A stretch of DNA of 64,000 bases, from NCBI GenBank assembly GCA_023454395.1, contig JAEYFY010000323.1, positions 4,236-68,235 on the forward strand. The letters run 5' to 3'. Position 1 is the stretch's first letter; each line of letters opens with the position of its first letter. Made by a program: the position numbers and the translations under genes. Below the pieces are notes generated by a model. The model did no database searches. It was not told the origin of the DNA and saw only the letters and a list, made by a program, of their open reading frames with translations. The stretch comes from Pseudomonadota bacterium (GTDB lineage Bacteria > Pseudomonadota > Gammaproteobacteria > Enterobacterales > Enterobacteriaceae). Positions 19,778-28,986 of this stretch are shown piece after piece.

Positions 19778-20653
19778 CTAACTAAGTGATTGAAGCTTTA
19801 CTCTTTCTCGTTTTTCTGACTGTTGATTAGCCCATATACTGAGTAATATCACGATAATCCCCAATATTTGTAAACTTGTTAATTGTTGTCCTAGCAATGC
19901 CCAACCTAAAATAACCGCGCTTAGCGGGCTTAAAAAGCCTAATGATGCCACAGAGCTTGGACCTAATAAGGCTAATCCCCTAAACCAGAAAATATAGGTT
20001 AATGCTCCACCAATTAAGGCTAAATAAGCCAAGCCTAAAAGGTTAATACCTGTTAATGAAGGTAATGCGGGTTCAAATAATAAGGCAAAAGGTAATAATA
20101 CAGCACCACCAGCGGTTAATTGCCAAGCTGTAAAAGTTAAAGGTGTAACAGGCGGTTGCCAACGACGACTTAATACAGTACCCGCAGCCATAGAAAGTGC
20201 GCCTCCTAATCCTGCAATTATTCCGATAGGATCAAGTGCTGCATTCGGTGTCAAAATGAGTATTGCTACACCCAAAATACCCCCTAATGCGGCTGAAATA
20301 GATAACCATGATAGGCGCGTTTGTAATAACCAACGAGATAAAAATAAGACAATTAAAGGCTGCACTGCCCCTACTGTTGCAGCCACACCGCCGGGTAAGC
20401 GGTAGGCTGAAATAAATAATAACCACCAGAACAGTGAGAAATTTAAAATACCCAAAATAATGACACGTAGCCACCATATACCTTGTGGCAGTTGTCTCAT
20501 GATGATTAATAATAAAATTCCTGCTGGTAATGCACGCAATGCAGCTAATGTCATGGGAACATTAGCTGGCAACATTTCCGTTGTCACAATATAAGTGCTC
20601 CCCCATACAATGGGAGCTAATGCCGTTAATAGTAATGTTGTGTATCGATTCAT
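19778..20653 (-). CDS. EamA-family (DMT) exporter
   Basis: This 291-residue protein has ten membrane segments in two EamA repeats (the first opens LAPIVWGSTYIVTTEMLP; the second opens IIAGLGGALSMAAGTVLSRRW). It belongs to the RhaT/YedA-type drug/metabolite transporters. It is divergently transcribed from a MarR gene only 100 bp away, and two palindromes sit between them, so it is very probably the MarR target. The export substrate is unknown. Confidence 0.85.
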   Translation of the reverse strand: MNRYTTLLLTALAPIVWGSTYIVTTEMLPANVPMTLAALRALPAGILLLIIMRQLPQGIWWLRVIILGILNFSLFWWLLFISAYRLPGGVAATVGAVQPLIVLFLSRWLLQTRLSWLSISAALGGILGVAILILTPNAALDPIGIIAGLGGALSMAAGTVLSRRWQPPVTPLTFTAWQLTAGGAVLLPFALLFEPALPSLTGINLLGLAYLALIGGALTYIFWFRGLALLGPSSVASLGFLSPLSAVILGWALLGQQLTSLQILGIIVILLSIWANQQSEKRERVKLQSLS

Positions 20654-20684
20654 AAAATCACTCGTTTAGTGGTTACTGAACTAA

Positions 20685-20728
20685 TTTATCTTGAGGTCAA
20701 GATAAATTGATAATACCTTGACGTCAAG
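20685..20728. promoter_or_regulatory. Two palindromic MarR-type operators
   Basis: The first site is TTTATCTTGA-GG-TCAAGATAAA at 20685-20706, perfect except for the central pair. The second is CTTGACGTCAAG at 20717-20728, with flanks that extend the same motif with one mismatch. Centres are 27 bp apart. They fill the promoter space between the EamA and MarR genes and share the core CTTGANNTCAAG. Confidence 0.82.
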
Positions 20729-20752
20729 ATAAATAATTGACATGATGAATGC

Positions 20753-21235
20753 ATGGATAGAATCGATAAAATTACTAAACAATGGCAGCGCGAGCGCCCT
20801 GATCTTGATATTAGTCCGATGGGATTAATTGGACGATTGGGGAATGTTACTTTGCATCTTTCCCGCGAAATGGAGAAAGTTTTCTCTCAATTCGGTTTAA
20901 ACACATCAAGTTTTGATGTTCTTGCTACACTACGGCGTTCAGGAGAGCCTTACACCCTTTCTCCTGGTGAAATGCTATCAACCCTGATGGTTACATCAGG
21001 CACGATGACAAATCGTATTGATCAATTAGAAAAAGCGGGTTGGGTTATTCGTAAAGTTAATCCTGAAGATGGACGTGGTTTTTTAGTTTCGCTAACACCG
21101 CAAGGTCTGGAATTAATCAATCAAGTGATAGATGCACATACTGAGAATCAAAAACGTTTAGTCTCTGGTTTATCACAACAAGAGCAACAAACATTAAATC
21201 AATTACTTAAAGTTTTTCTTAACTCGTTAGAATAG
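20753..21235 (+). CDS. MarR-family transcriptional regulator
   Basis: This 160-residue winged-helix protein has the MarR fold: dimerisation helices, recognition region LSPGEMLSTLMVTSGTMTNRIDQLEKAGWV and wing KVNPEDGRGFLVSLTPQG. It probably represses the divergent exporter and itself through the operators at 20685-20728. No good ribosome site precedes the ATG at 20753, so the transcript may be nearly leaderless or the start weak. A strong bidirectional-looking hairpin follows the gene. Confidence 0.87.
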   Translation: MDRIDKITKQWQRERPDLDISPMGLIGRLGNVTLHLSREMEKVFSQFGLNTSSFDVLATLRRSGEPYTLSPGEMLSTLMVTSGTMTNRIDQLEKAGWVIRKVNPEDGRGFLVSLTPQGLELINQVIDAHTENQKRLVSGLSQQEQQTLNQLLKVFLNSLE

Positions 21236-21275
21236 CGTTTTATTTTCTGTTATTAATTTTACCTCTCTTAATAAC

Positions 21276-21330
21276 GAGGATAAGTAAGAATAAAACCTCT
21301 GTATTCTTACTTATCCTCTTTTCTTTATTT
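21276..21330 (+). terminator. Long-stem terminator after the MarR gene
   Basis: GAGGATAAGTAAGAATA (21276-21292) pairs perfectly with TATTCTTACTTATCCTC (21302-21318) across 9 bases and is followed by TTTTCTTTATTT. Confidence 0.9.
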
Positions 21331-21473
21331 GCTTAAAAACCCTTCTTTTTGTGCCATTTTTGTTTATTTAAGCATCCGATGTGCATGAAATCACATTTTT
21401 ACCTTGATCTAAATCAAAGATGCATTCTATTTACCATTTTTAGGTTGATGAATATCCAAACTTAAATTATAAA

Positions 21474-21492
21474 GCGAATGATAATAATTACT
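21474..21492 (+). promoter_or_regulatory. Fur box upstream of the heme cluster
   Basis: GCGAATGATAATAATTACT matches 14 of 19 positions of the Fur consensus GATAATGATAATCATTATC. It lies 23 bp before the receptor start, which fits iron repression of the five-gene cluster. Confidence 0.7.
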
Positions 21493-21514
21493 GATCTCAT
21501 TAAGGTTTGCGACT

Positions 21515-23653
21515 ATGTGCATTCAATTTAAATCTTGCTTCGTGCTGTCTGCTTTAACACTCTCACTCTCTCAATACGCCATCGCTGATAATGCCTCACC
21601 TAAAGAAGATACACTTGTTGTGACAACAACACGTAGTGCAGCTTCTTTATGGAACAGCCCAGCCACCATTCAAGTCATTGATAAAGAAACAATAACACAA
21701 TCAACCTCTTCTTCTATTGCTGATCAATTGCGTGATATTCCTGGTGTTGAAGTCACTGATAATAGCCTTGCTGGTCGTAAACAAATTCGTATTCGTGGCG
21801 AGGCTTCATCACGCGTACTCTTGTTGGTTGATGGACAAGAAGTGACCTATCAACGTGGTGGTCAAAACTTTGGTGCTGGTATTTTAATCGATGAATCTGC
21901 ATTAGAGCGTATTGAAGTGGTTAAAGGTCCCTATTCAGTGCTTTATGGCTCGCAAGCTATTGGCGGTGTCGTAAATTTAATTACTCAAAAAGGTGGCGAT
22001 AAACCTTTTGGCGGAAATGTTAAAGTCGTTTATGACTCAGCAACCATGGGATGGCGAGAATCTGCATTAATTTCAGGCACTGTCGGAGATTTTGAATATC
22101 GCCTTAATGGAAGTTATGCCGATCATGGTGATAGATATACTCCTGATGGGCGTTTATCTAATACGCATTTTAGAAATAACGGTCAAGGTGCATGGTTAGG
22201 CTATAAAGTGGATAAACATAAGTTAGGGCTTTCGCTCGATCGTTATAATTTATCAACACAATCTTATTACGCTGATGAAGGAAAATATCAAGAGTTTAGC
22301 GTTAAAGTACCTAAACTAGAGCGTGAAAAAGTCGGTTTATTTTATGACTATGATGCAGATACCGATTATTTCAAAAAACTTCATATTGATGCCTATACAC
22401 AACGTATAGAGCGAGAATTTGAAAACCGCGTGGGCGTTGTTACGCCTACAGGCAGCCCGAGGATTGGTGATTTAACCGTAAAAAATAGAACTCAATCTGA
22501 AGATACGCAAAATACGCAAGGCATGACAATACAGGCTAATTTTACTTTACCTGCAAATAATGAGTTAATTTTAGGCTCTCAATATCAACAAGATAAAGTA
22601 AAACAAACCTCTGCCGGGCAAACTTCTTCAAATAGCACAACAGGGTTTCCACCTGATGTAAATTATGAAAAACAATCCCTGTTACATAACCGCAGTAAAC
22701 AAACTAATATCTCTGTTTTCGCCCAAAATGATTGGAAAATAACAGATGATTGGTCATGGACAATGGGGGCCAGACAATATTGGTTGAAATCAGAATTACA
22801 AGATGGTGATGAAACTATTAATCATAATAAAACAGGAACAAGTTATAAGACATTAGGCTCTGATCCTGTAAGAGATAACGCTTTTATTGTGTCATCTAAT
22901 TTGCGTTATTCTGGATTTAAAGATACTGAATTACGTCTCGCATTTGCACAAGGTTATGTTTTCCCAACACTAGTTCAGCAATTTATGAATACGACTGCTG
23001 GCGGTGCGGTGACTTACGGTAATCCAAATCTTGATGCTGAACATTCTAATAACGTGGAATTTGGTGCGCGTTATAAAGGTAATAATTGGTATATCGATAG
23101 CGCGATTTATTATTCTGAAGCCAAAGATTACATCACATCACTTGCTTGTGCAGGAGAGTCTATTTGCGAAGGAAATAGTAAAACGGGTCGCGCAGATTAT
23201 TTCTATTACGATAATATCGATCGCGCCAAAACTTATGGTATGGAAGTGATGGCTCAATACCAAGGTTGGTCAATTACTCCTTATGTTTCTGCTAATGTGA
23301 TGCGTCGTCAATTTATTGGCTCTACATTGAAAACATGGGATACCGGCGAACCGACATTAACCTCTCGTATTGGTGCTAAACATTTGCTACTGCTCAATAA
23401 TATGAATTTAATGTCGGACTTATATTTAAGAGCAGCCACAAAAGCGAAAGATCATAGCAACCCAGAAAATAAACAGCACTATGCAGGTTGGACAACGGTT
23501 AATCTTTCACTGAGTACAGAATTTGGTAATAACGATCAATACCGTATTAACTTTGATTTAAATAATATTTTGAATAAGCGTTATCAAACTGCTCATGAAT
23601 CTATTCCTGCCGCAGGTATTAATGCTGCAGTTGGTCTGACATGGGCATTTTAA
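21515..23653 (+). CDS. TonB-dependent heme/hemoglobin receptor
   Basis: This 712-residue outer-membrane receptor has a signal peptide ending near QYAIA-DN and a TonB box (DTLVVTTT). The plug domain (DQLRDIPGVEV to YGSQAIGGVVNLIT) is followed by a 22-strand barrel ending in Phe (AVGLTWAF). The NPNL motif typical of heme receptors is present (GNPNLDAEHS), preceded by FAQGYVFP in place of the usual FRAP box. It heads the same gene order as E. coli O157 chuA-T-W-X-Y. AAGG before the ATG is a reasonable ribosome site. Its ligand is most likely heme or hemoprotein. Confidence 0.85.
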   Translation: MCIQFKSCFVLSALTLSLSQYAIADNASPKEDTLVVTTTRSAASLWNSPATIQVIDKETITQSTSSSIADQLRDIPGVEVTDNSLAGRKQIRIRGEASSRVLLLVDGQEVTYQRGGQNFGAGILIDESALERIEVVKGPYSVLYGSQAIGGVVNLITQKGGDKPFGGNVKVVYDSATMGWRESALISGTVGDFEYRLNGSYADHGDRYTPDGRLSNTHFRNNGQGAWLGYKVDKHKLGLSLDRYNLSTQSYYADEGKYQEFSVKVPKLEREKVGLFYDYDADTDYFKKLHIDAYTQRIEREFENRVGVVTPTGSPRIGDLTVKNRTQSEDTQNTQGMTIQANFTLPANNELILGSQYQQDKVKQTSAGQTSSNSTTGFPPDVNYEKQSLLHNRSKQTNISVFAQNDWKITDDWSWTMGARQYWLKSELQDGDETINHNKTGTSYKTLGSDPVRDNAFIVSSNLRYSGFKDTELRLAFAQGYVFPTLVQQFMNTTAGGAVTYGNPNLDAEHSNNVEFGARYKGNNWYIDSAIYYSEAKDYITSLACAGESICEGNSKTGRADYFYYDNIDRAKTYGMEVMAQYQGWSITPYVSANVMRRQFIGSTLKTWDTGEPTLTSRIGAKHLLLLNNMNLMSDLYLRAATKAKDHSNPENKQHYAGWTTVNLSLSTEFGNNDQYRINFDLNNILNKRYQTAHESIPAAGINAAVGLTWAF

Positions 23654-23655
23654 TT

Positions 23656-24534
23656 ATGAAAAAAATTGCAATCGCACTTAGTTTGTTATTGTTACCTTTT
23701 AACTTAATGGCAAAAGATAACAATAATAGTGAGCGTTGGGTTATTGCTGGTGGCTCTATAACAGAACTCGTTTATGCCATAGGTGCTGGCGATAAGATTG
23801 TCGGTGTTGATGAAACAACGTCTTATCCTGAACAAACGCAAGCATTGCCCCATATCGGATATTGGAAGCAGCTAAGTACAGAAGGAATTCTGTCTTTACG
23901 CCCTTCTACTTTTGTCACTTGGGATGATGCTGAACCTAAAATGGTGTTGCGCCAATTAGCACAACATAATGTTGACGTCATTGCATTACCACGAACACCT
24001 GCAACATTTGATTTAATGCTGAAAAATATTCGCACACTGGCGGCTTCTCTTGATAAGAAAACTGAGGCTGAAGCATTAATTCACACATTACAATCTCGTT
24101 TAGCGGTTATCGCTGAAAAAAATAATCACATTAAACAGAAAGTAAAAGTGTTGTTTTTTCTTTCGCCCGGAGGGGGAATTCCTCAAGTTGCAGGAAAAAA
24201 CAGTGTTGCAGATGCCATTTTGGCATTAGCGGGTGGCGATAATATCGCCACGCACGAAAATTATCGTATTTATAGCGCAGAAGCTATTATCGCGGCTAAT
24301 CCAGAAGTTATCGTGATAACCACACAAAGCCAACAAAATCATACTGGCGGTATAAGAGCCTCTGAAGGATTAGCGTCTGTTCCTGGTGTCTCAATGACTC
24401 AAGCATGGAAAAACCAGCGCATTATTGAAATTGATCAATCCCTTATTTTGGGAATGGGACCTCGTATTGTCGATGCGGTGGAGTTATTGCATCAACAGTT
24501 TTATCCCGCTGATCCTGTTAATGTTAATAAGTAG
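23656..24534 (+). CDS. hmuT: Periplasmic heme-binding protein (HmuT/ChuT-like)
   Basis: This 292-residue protein of the helical-backbone substrate-binding family has a signal peptide ending NLMA-KD. Family segments include IAGGSITELVYAIGAGDKIVGVDETTSYP and VLFFLSPGGGIPQVAGKNSVADAILALAGG. I chose the ATG at 23656, which gives the signal peptide, over an upstream in-frame ATG at 23641 that lies inside the receptor gene. It would carry heme across the periplasm to an ABC permease. The cognate hmuU and hmuV are not in this window, whereas in E. coli O157 and Yersinia they are adjacent. Confidence 0.85.
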   Translation: MKKIAIALSLLLLPFNLMAKDNNNSERWVIAGGSITELVYAIGAGDKIVGVDETTSYPEQTQALPHIGYWKQLSTEGILSLRPSTFVTWDDAEPKMVLRQLAQHNVDVIALPRTPATFDLMLKNIRTLAASLDKKTEAEALIHTLQSRLAVIAEKNNHIKQKVKVLFFLSPGGGIPQVAGKNSVADAILALAGGDNIATHENYRIYSAEAIIAANPEVIVITTQSQQNHTGGIRASEGLASVPGVSMTQAWKNQRIIEIDQSLILGMGPRIVDAVELLHQQFYPADPVNVNK

Positions 24535-24547
24535 GAATGATTTAATA

Positions 24548-25894
24548 ATGAAAGAGTTAGTCGCAACACATAGCACCCAATCTTCAGCAGAAATCGATCT
24601 TACTCCTCATTTTGCACTTGATGGTGATAGCCCTTTTCTTGATAGACATGCCACGATGCCGTGGCGAGGCTCTGTACCTATTGCGAAAGAAGATCAACAA
24701 TCTACATGGCAAACACTGTTAAACAGTAAAACGCCTGCGTGTAAACGTTTGTTGTATATTCATATTCCTTTTTGTGCAACGCATTGTACGTTTTGTGGTT
24801 TTTATCAAAATAACTACCATGAAGAAGCCTGCACGCGCTATACCGACGCATTATTGCGTGAGATATCAGCTGAATCAGATAGCTTACTTTATCAGTCAGC
24901 GCCCATTCATGCCGTTTACTTTGGTGGTGGAACCCCTTCTGCATTATCAGCAAAAGATCTCTATCGAGTGATCACACACTTGCGCCAATCACTTCCTTTA
25001 GCACCAGATTGCGAAATCACGATTGAAGGTCGCGTTTTAAATTTTGATGATAATCGAATTGATGCTTGTTTAGATGCAGGTGCAAACCGCTTTTCTATTG
25101 GTATTCAAACCTTTAATAGCAAAATACGTAAACGGATGGCAAGGACATCAACGGGTGAAGAAGCCGCCAAATTTATGAAAGGACTCTGTTTACGAGATAG
25201 AGCTGCTGTGGTGTGTGATCTGTTATTTGGATTACCGGGACAAAATGCAGTGAATTGGCAAGAAGATCTTACTATTGCCCATGATATTGGTTTAGATGGT
25301 GTCGATTTATATGCATTGAATTTATTGCCAAATACGCCATTGGGCAAAGCGGTGGAAAATCAGCGGGTGACTGTACCAACACCAATAGAACGAAGAGCGC
25401 TCTATCTTCAAGGCTGTGATTTTATGGAAAACGTGGGTTGGCATCAGATAAGTAATAGTCATTGGGCTAGAACAACTCGTGAGCGTAATCTCTATAATTT
25501 ATTAATTAAACAAGGTGCGGATTGCCTTGCTTTTGGCTCTGGGGCTGGTGGTTCAGTTAATGGTTATTCTTGGATGATAGAACGATCACTGGATAGCTAT
25601 TATCAAAAAATTACAGATAACCAAAAACCTTTGATGATGATGAGTCGTACAACTGACAGTGGTTTTCGTTGGCGTCATGAACTACAAGCTGGCATAGAGT
25701 GTGGGCGTGTTGATTTAGCCAAATTAAGCCCACAAGCGACTCAGCTCTCCCCTTTATTAAATCAATGGTATCAAGCGGGTCTTGTTGAAGACGATTTTCT
25801 TTGTATGAAACTCACCAATGAAGGTCGATTTTGGGCAAGCAATTTGCTGACATCTTTACAGCAATTAATTTTGCAATTAAATACACCTCGTTAA
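24548..25894 (+). CDS. hutW: Radical SAM heme-utilisation protein HutW/ChuW
   Basis: This protein of about 448 residues is related to coproporphyrinogen III oxidases, with the radical SAM cluster motif CATHCTFC (Cys76, 80, 83), GGGTP and IGIQTFNSKIRKRM. Family knowledge: ChuW is an oxygen-independent methyltransferase that opens the heme ring under anaerobic conditions to give anaerobilin and release iron. The start at 24548 is supported by an AGGA about 13 bases upstream. It lies between the heme-binding protein and hutX, as in chu/hut loci. Confidence 0.9.
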   Translation: MKELVATHSTQSSAEIDLTPHFALDGDSPFLDRHATMPWRGSVPIAKEDQQSTWQTLLNSKTPACKRLLYIHIPFCATHCTFCGFYQNNYHEEACTRYTDALLREISAESDSLLYQSAPIHAVYFGGGTPSALSAKDLYRVITHLRQSLPLAPDCEITIEGRVLNFDDNRIDACLDAGANRFSIGIQTFNSKIRKRMARTSTGEEAAKFMKGLCLRDRAAVVCDLLFGLPGQNAVNWQEDLTIAHDIGLDGVDLYALNLLPNTPLGKAVENQRVTVPTPIERRALYLQGCDFMENVGWHQISNSHWARTTRERNLYNLLIKQGADCLAFGSGAGGSVNGYSWMIERSLDSYYQKITDNQKPLMMMSRTTDSGFRWRHELQAGIECGRVDLAKLSPQATQLSPLLNQWYQAGLVEDDFLCMKLTNEGRFWASNLLTSLQQLILQLNTPR

Positions 25895-25936
25895 TTTTAT
25901 TACCCTAAATATTAATTAAAAGATGGAAATAACATC

Positions 25937-26425
25937 ATGAATATAGAGTTACAACAATTTTTAATGACCGAGCCTGATGGAACACTAGAAACTATCGCAA
26001 CGCAATTTGATACCACCTTGTTAGAGGTTGTGAGACATTTACCATCACGCTCATTAATGAGTGGTGAGCAATTCGATATTGTGTGGGATAACGTGATGAA
26101 ATGGGGTAATGTCACCACGCTTGTGCATACTCAAGATGTTATTTTAGAATTTAGCGGTGAATTACCCAGTGGTTTTCATCGTCATGGCTATTTTAACTTA
26201 CGTGGTAAGAAAGGAATGACAGGCCATATTAAAGCCGAAAATTGCCAATATATTGCAATGATCGAGCGTAAATTTATGGGTATGGATACCGCCTCTATCT
26301 TATTTTTCAATCATCAAGGCGTTGCAATGTTTAAGATTTTCCTTGGCAGAGACGAACACCGTCAACTGTTACCAGAGCAATTATCAGCCTTCCGTCAATT
26401 AGCACAACAATTAAATAAGGAATAA
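25937..26425 (+). CDS. hutX: Cytosolic heme carrier HutX/ChuX
   Basis: This 162-residue protein matches HutX/ChuX/ShuX: VVRHLPSRSLMSGEQFDIVW, GNVTTLVHTQDVILEFSGELPSG, and the conserved GHIKAENCQYIAMIERKFMGMDTASILFFN. Members bind heme in the cytoplasm and pass it to the degrading enzyme, here presumably HutW/ChuW. It is followed within 7 bp by the ChuY homologue. Confidence 0.93.
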   Translation: MNIELQQFLMTEPDGTLETIATQFDTTLLEVVRHLPSRSLMSGEQFDIVWDNVMKWGNVTTLVHTQDVILEFSGELPSGFHRHGYFNLRGKKGMTGHIKAENCQYIAMIERKFMGMDTASILFFNHQGVAMFKIFLGRDEHRQLLPEQLSAFRQLAQQLNKE

Positions 26426-26431
26426 TTGCGC

Positions 26432-27058
26432 GTGAAAACATGGGTTATTTTTGGCGCCGGCGGTAAAGGTATCGGCGCACATATTGCAGATATTGGCGTT
26501 ACACAACAACGCCCTATTGTGGCTTTAGTTCGTTCCGAAGAGGCAGCGAATCGGTTAAACGAAAAAGGGATCAAAACAGTTATCGGCGATGCGATTGATG
26601 CTAATGCGGTTGAGGCTGTTTTAACATTGGCAGGAAAAGAAGCAGATATCATTTCCACAATGGGGGGTGAAAATGATTATTTAGCCCATCGAACCGTTAT
26701 TGATACTGCGGAAAAAATGGGTTTTCAACGTATGCTAATGGTTTCATCTTTAGGATGTGGTGATAGTTGGATTGCCTTATCTGACAGAGCAAAAGCAGCG
26801 TTTGGTCAAGCTGTAAGAGAAAAATCATTGGCTGAAGTGTGGTTGCAAACCAGTCGTTTTGATTATGCGATAGTTAGACCGGGTGGATTACTTAATGGTG
26901 AAGAAACAGGCAAAGCCCAGCTTTATCAGTATGAAGAGACTCATGGTTTAGTTAATCGTCGAGATGTTGCGCGTTTAGTGACTCAACTTCTTGAAGCCGA
27001 TCTTCTTGATGATCAAATTTATGCTGTGGTTGAGCCGGGTTTACTTCCTTCCAAGTAG
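26432..27058 (+). CDS. chuY: NAD(P)H-dependent reductase ChuY (anaerobilin reductase)
   Basis: This protein of about 208 residues with a Rossmann fold opens MKTWVIFGAGGKGIGAHIA and carries IISTMGGENDYLAHR, like ChuY. Family knowledge: ChuY reduces anaerobilin, the product of ChuW, possibly to relieve its toxicity. I prefer the GTG at 26432 because it aligns with the ChuY N-terminus; TTG at 26426 is an alternative with a closer AAGGA. It is the last gene of the cluster and is followed by a terminator. Confidence 0.85.
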   Translation: MKTWVIFGAGGKGIGAHIADIGVTQQRPIVALVRSEEAANRLNEKGIKTVIGDAIDANAVEAVLTLAGKEADIISTMGGENDYLAHRTVIDTAEKMGFQRMLMVSSLGCGDSWIALSDRAKAAFGQAVREKSLAEVWLQTSRFDYAIVRPGGLLNGEETGKAQLYQYEETHGLVNRRDVARLVTQLLEADLLDDQIYAVVEPGLLPSK

Positions 27059-27104
27059 TTGCACTCGCGGTATGTATTTTACGCTTCAAGCTAAGATCGC
27101 CATT

Positions 27105-27136
27105 AAGAGATAGCGCATTTGCGTTATCTCTTTTTT
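27105..27136 (+). terminator. Terminator closing the heme cluster
   Basis: AAGAGATAGCGC pairs with GCGTTATCTCTT (one G-T pair) around ATTT and is followed by six Ts. Confidence 0.9.
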
Positions 27137-27297
27137 CTTACTTTTGTTATGGGTAATAACTCACAAGATAATGCGTTTTTCTCTTACAGCAAAAATTCCT
27201 TAACAGACATTCGTCACTTTACTGTCTTAATAGGGGGAACTTGTGGCATAATGTCGCCCCATTATCTTTTGTCATTCACTAATAATGAGTATTCGTC

Positions 27298-28896
27298 TTG
27301 TTAATCAGCAATAATATCACTATGCAGTTTGGCTCCAAGCCACTGTTTGAAAACATTTCTGTCAAATTCGGTGGCGGAAATCGCTATGGTTTAATCGGTG
27401 CTAACGGTAGCGGTAAATCAACCTTTATGAAAATTTTAGGTGGCGATTTAGTGCCAAGTAGCGGCAACGTATTCCTCGATCCTAATGAACGCCTTGGTAA
27501 ACTAAAACAAGACCAGTTTGCTTATGAAGAGTTTACTGTGCTTGATACGGTGATTATGGGGCACACTGAACTTTGGGAAGTGAAGCAAGAGCGTGAACGC
27601 ATCTATAATTTACCTGAAATGAGCGAAGAAGACGGTTTACGTGTTGCCGATCTTGAAGTGAAATTTGGTGAAATGGACGGTTATACCGTTGAATCTCGTG
27701 CTGGCGAATTATTGCTAAACGTAGGTATTCCATTAGAACAACACAATGGTCCTATGAGTGAAGTGGCTCCCGGTTGGAAATTGCGTGTGTTACTTGCACA
27801 AGCTCTGTTTGCTGATCCTGATATTTTGTTACTGGATGAACCGACGAACAACTTGGATATTGATACCATTCGTTGGCTTGAGCAAACGCTAAATGAACGT
27901 AACAGTACCATGATCATTATTTCCCATGATCGCCACTTCCTAAATATGGTCTGTACGCACATGGCAGACTTAGACTATGGTGCGCTTGCTGTTCATCCGG
28001 GTAACTATGATGAATATATGTTTGCTGCAACCCAAGCTCGTGAGCGTTTATTAGCGGATAATGCGAAGAAAAAAGCACAGATTAGTGAATTACAATCTTT
28101 CGTGAGTCGCTTTAGTGCTAATGCATCTAAATCACGCCAAGCAACCTCTCGTGCAAAACAAATTGAGAAAATTCAATTAGCAGAGGTGAAAGCGTCTAGT
28201 CGTCAAAACCCATTCATTCGTTTTGAACAAGAGAAAAAATTATTCCGTAATGCGCTTGAAGTGGAAAATATCTCTAAAGGCTATGATGATAATGCCCCGC
28301 TGTTTAAAAACGTCAATATGATGCTTGAAGTGGGCGAAAAAGTGGCCATTTTAGGTAATAATGGTGTGGGTAAATCGACAATGATCAAAACATTAGTCGG
28401 TGAATTAACACCTGATACAGGTCGTTTAAAATGGTCTGAAAACTCAAACATTGGCTATTATGCACAAGATCACGCAACTGATTTTGAAGTTAATATGACT
28501 GTGTTTGATTGGATGAGTTTATGGATGAAACCAGAAGACGATGAGCAATCTGTACGCAGCGTATTAGGTCGTTTACTGTTCTCTCAAGATGATTTGAAAA
28601 AATCAGTTCAAGTTTTATCTGGTGGTGAAAAAGGTAGAATGTTATTTGGTAAGCTGATGATGCAAAAGCCAAACATTTTGATTATGGATGAACCAACCAA
28701 CCACTTAGATATGGAATCTATCGAATCATTGAATATGGCATTAGAGCTTTATCAAGGTACATTGATTTTCGTCTCTCATGACCGTGAATTTGTCAGTTCG
28801 CTGGCAAATCGTATTATTGAAATCACACCTGAAAAAGTGACTAATTTCCAAGGAACTTATGATGAGTTCTTAGCGAAAAAAGGTGTTGAGGCTTAA
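27298..28896 (+). CDS. ybiT: ABC-F family ATPase YbiT
   Basis: This 532-residue protein with two ABC domains matches E. coli Ybi[10 protein letters not shown] and GNNGVGKST Walker A motifs, two signature regions ([13 protein letters not shown] and [19 protein letters not shown]), Walker [14 protein letters not shown] and [13 protein letters not shown], and a basic inter-domain linker. ABC-F proteins act at the ribosome E site and modulate translation. The start is TTG at 27298, which gives [17 protein letters not shown] aligned with the E. coli protein. A strong hairpin follows. Confidence 0.95.
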   Translation: MLISNNITMQFGSKPLFENISVKFGGGNRYGLIGANGSGKSTFMKILGGDLVPSSGNVFLDPNERLGKLKQDQFAYEEFTVLDTVIMGHTELWEVKQERERIYNLPEMSEEDGLRVADLEVKFGEMDGYTVESRAGELLLNVGIPLEQHNGPMSEVAPGWKLRVLLAQALFADPDILLLDEPTNNLDIDTIRWLEQTLNERNSTMIIISHDRHFLNMVCTHMADLDYGALAVHPGNYDEYMFAATQARERLLADNAKKKAQISELQSFVSRFSANASKSRQATSRAKQIEKIQLAEVKASSRQNPFIRFEQEKKLFRNALEVENISKGYDDNAPLFKNVNMMLEVGEKVAILGNNGVGKSTMIKTLVGELTPDTGRLKWSENSNIGYYAQDHATDFEVNMTVFDWMSLWMKPEDDEQSVRSVLGRLLFSQDDLKKSVQVLSGGEKGRMLFGKLMMQKPNILIMDEPTNHLDMESIESLNMALELYQGTLIFVSHDREFVSSLANRIIEITPEKVTNFQGTYDEFLAKKGVEA

Positions 28897-28934
28897 TCGC
28901 TGCCCTATTTATTAAATAGTAGATAAGATAAATG

Positions 28935-28970
28935 AAAAAGGCTTAGTATATTTACTAAGCCTTTTTAAGT
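28935..28970. terminator. Bidirectional terminator between ybiT and the effector-like gene
   Basis: AAAAAGGCTTAGTA and TACTAAGCCTTTTT form a stem with a tiny loop; A- and T-runs flank both sides, so it can serve both convergent genes. Confidence 0.9.
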
Positions 28971-28986
28971 TTTGATAAATGAGATT

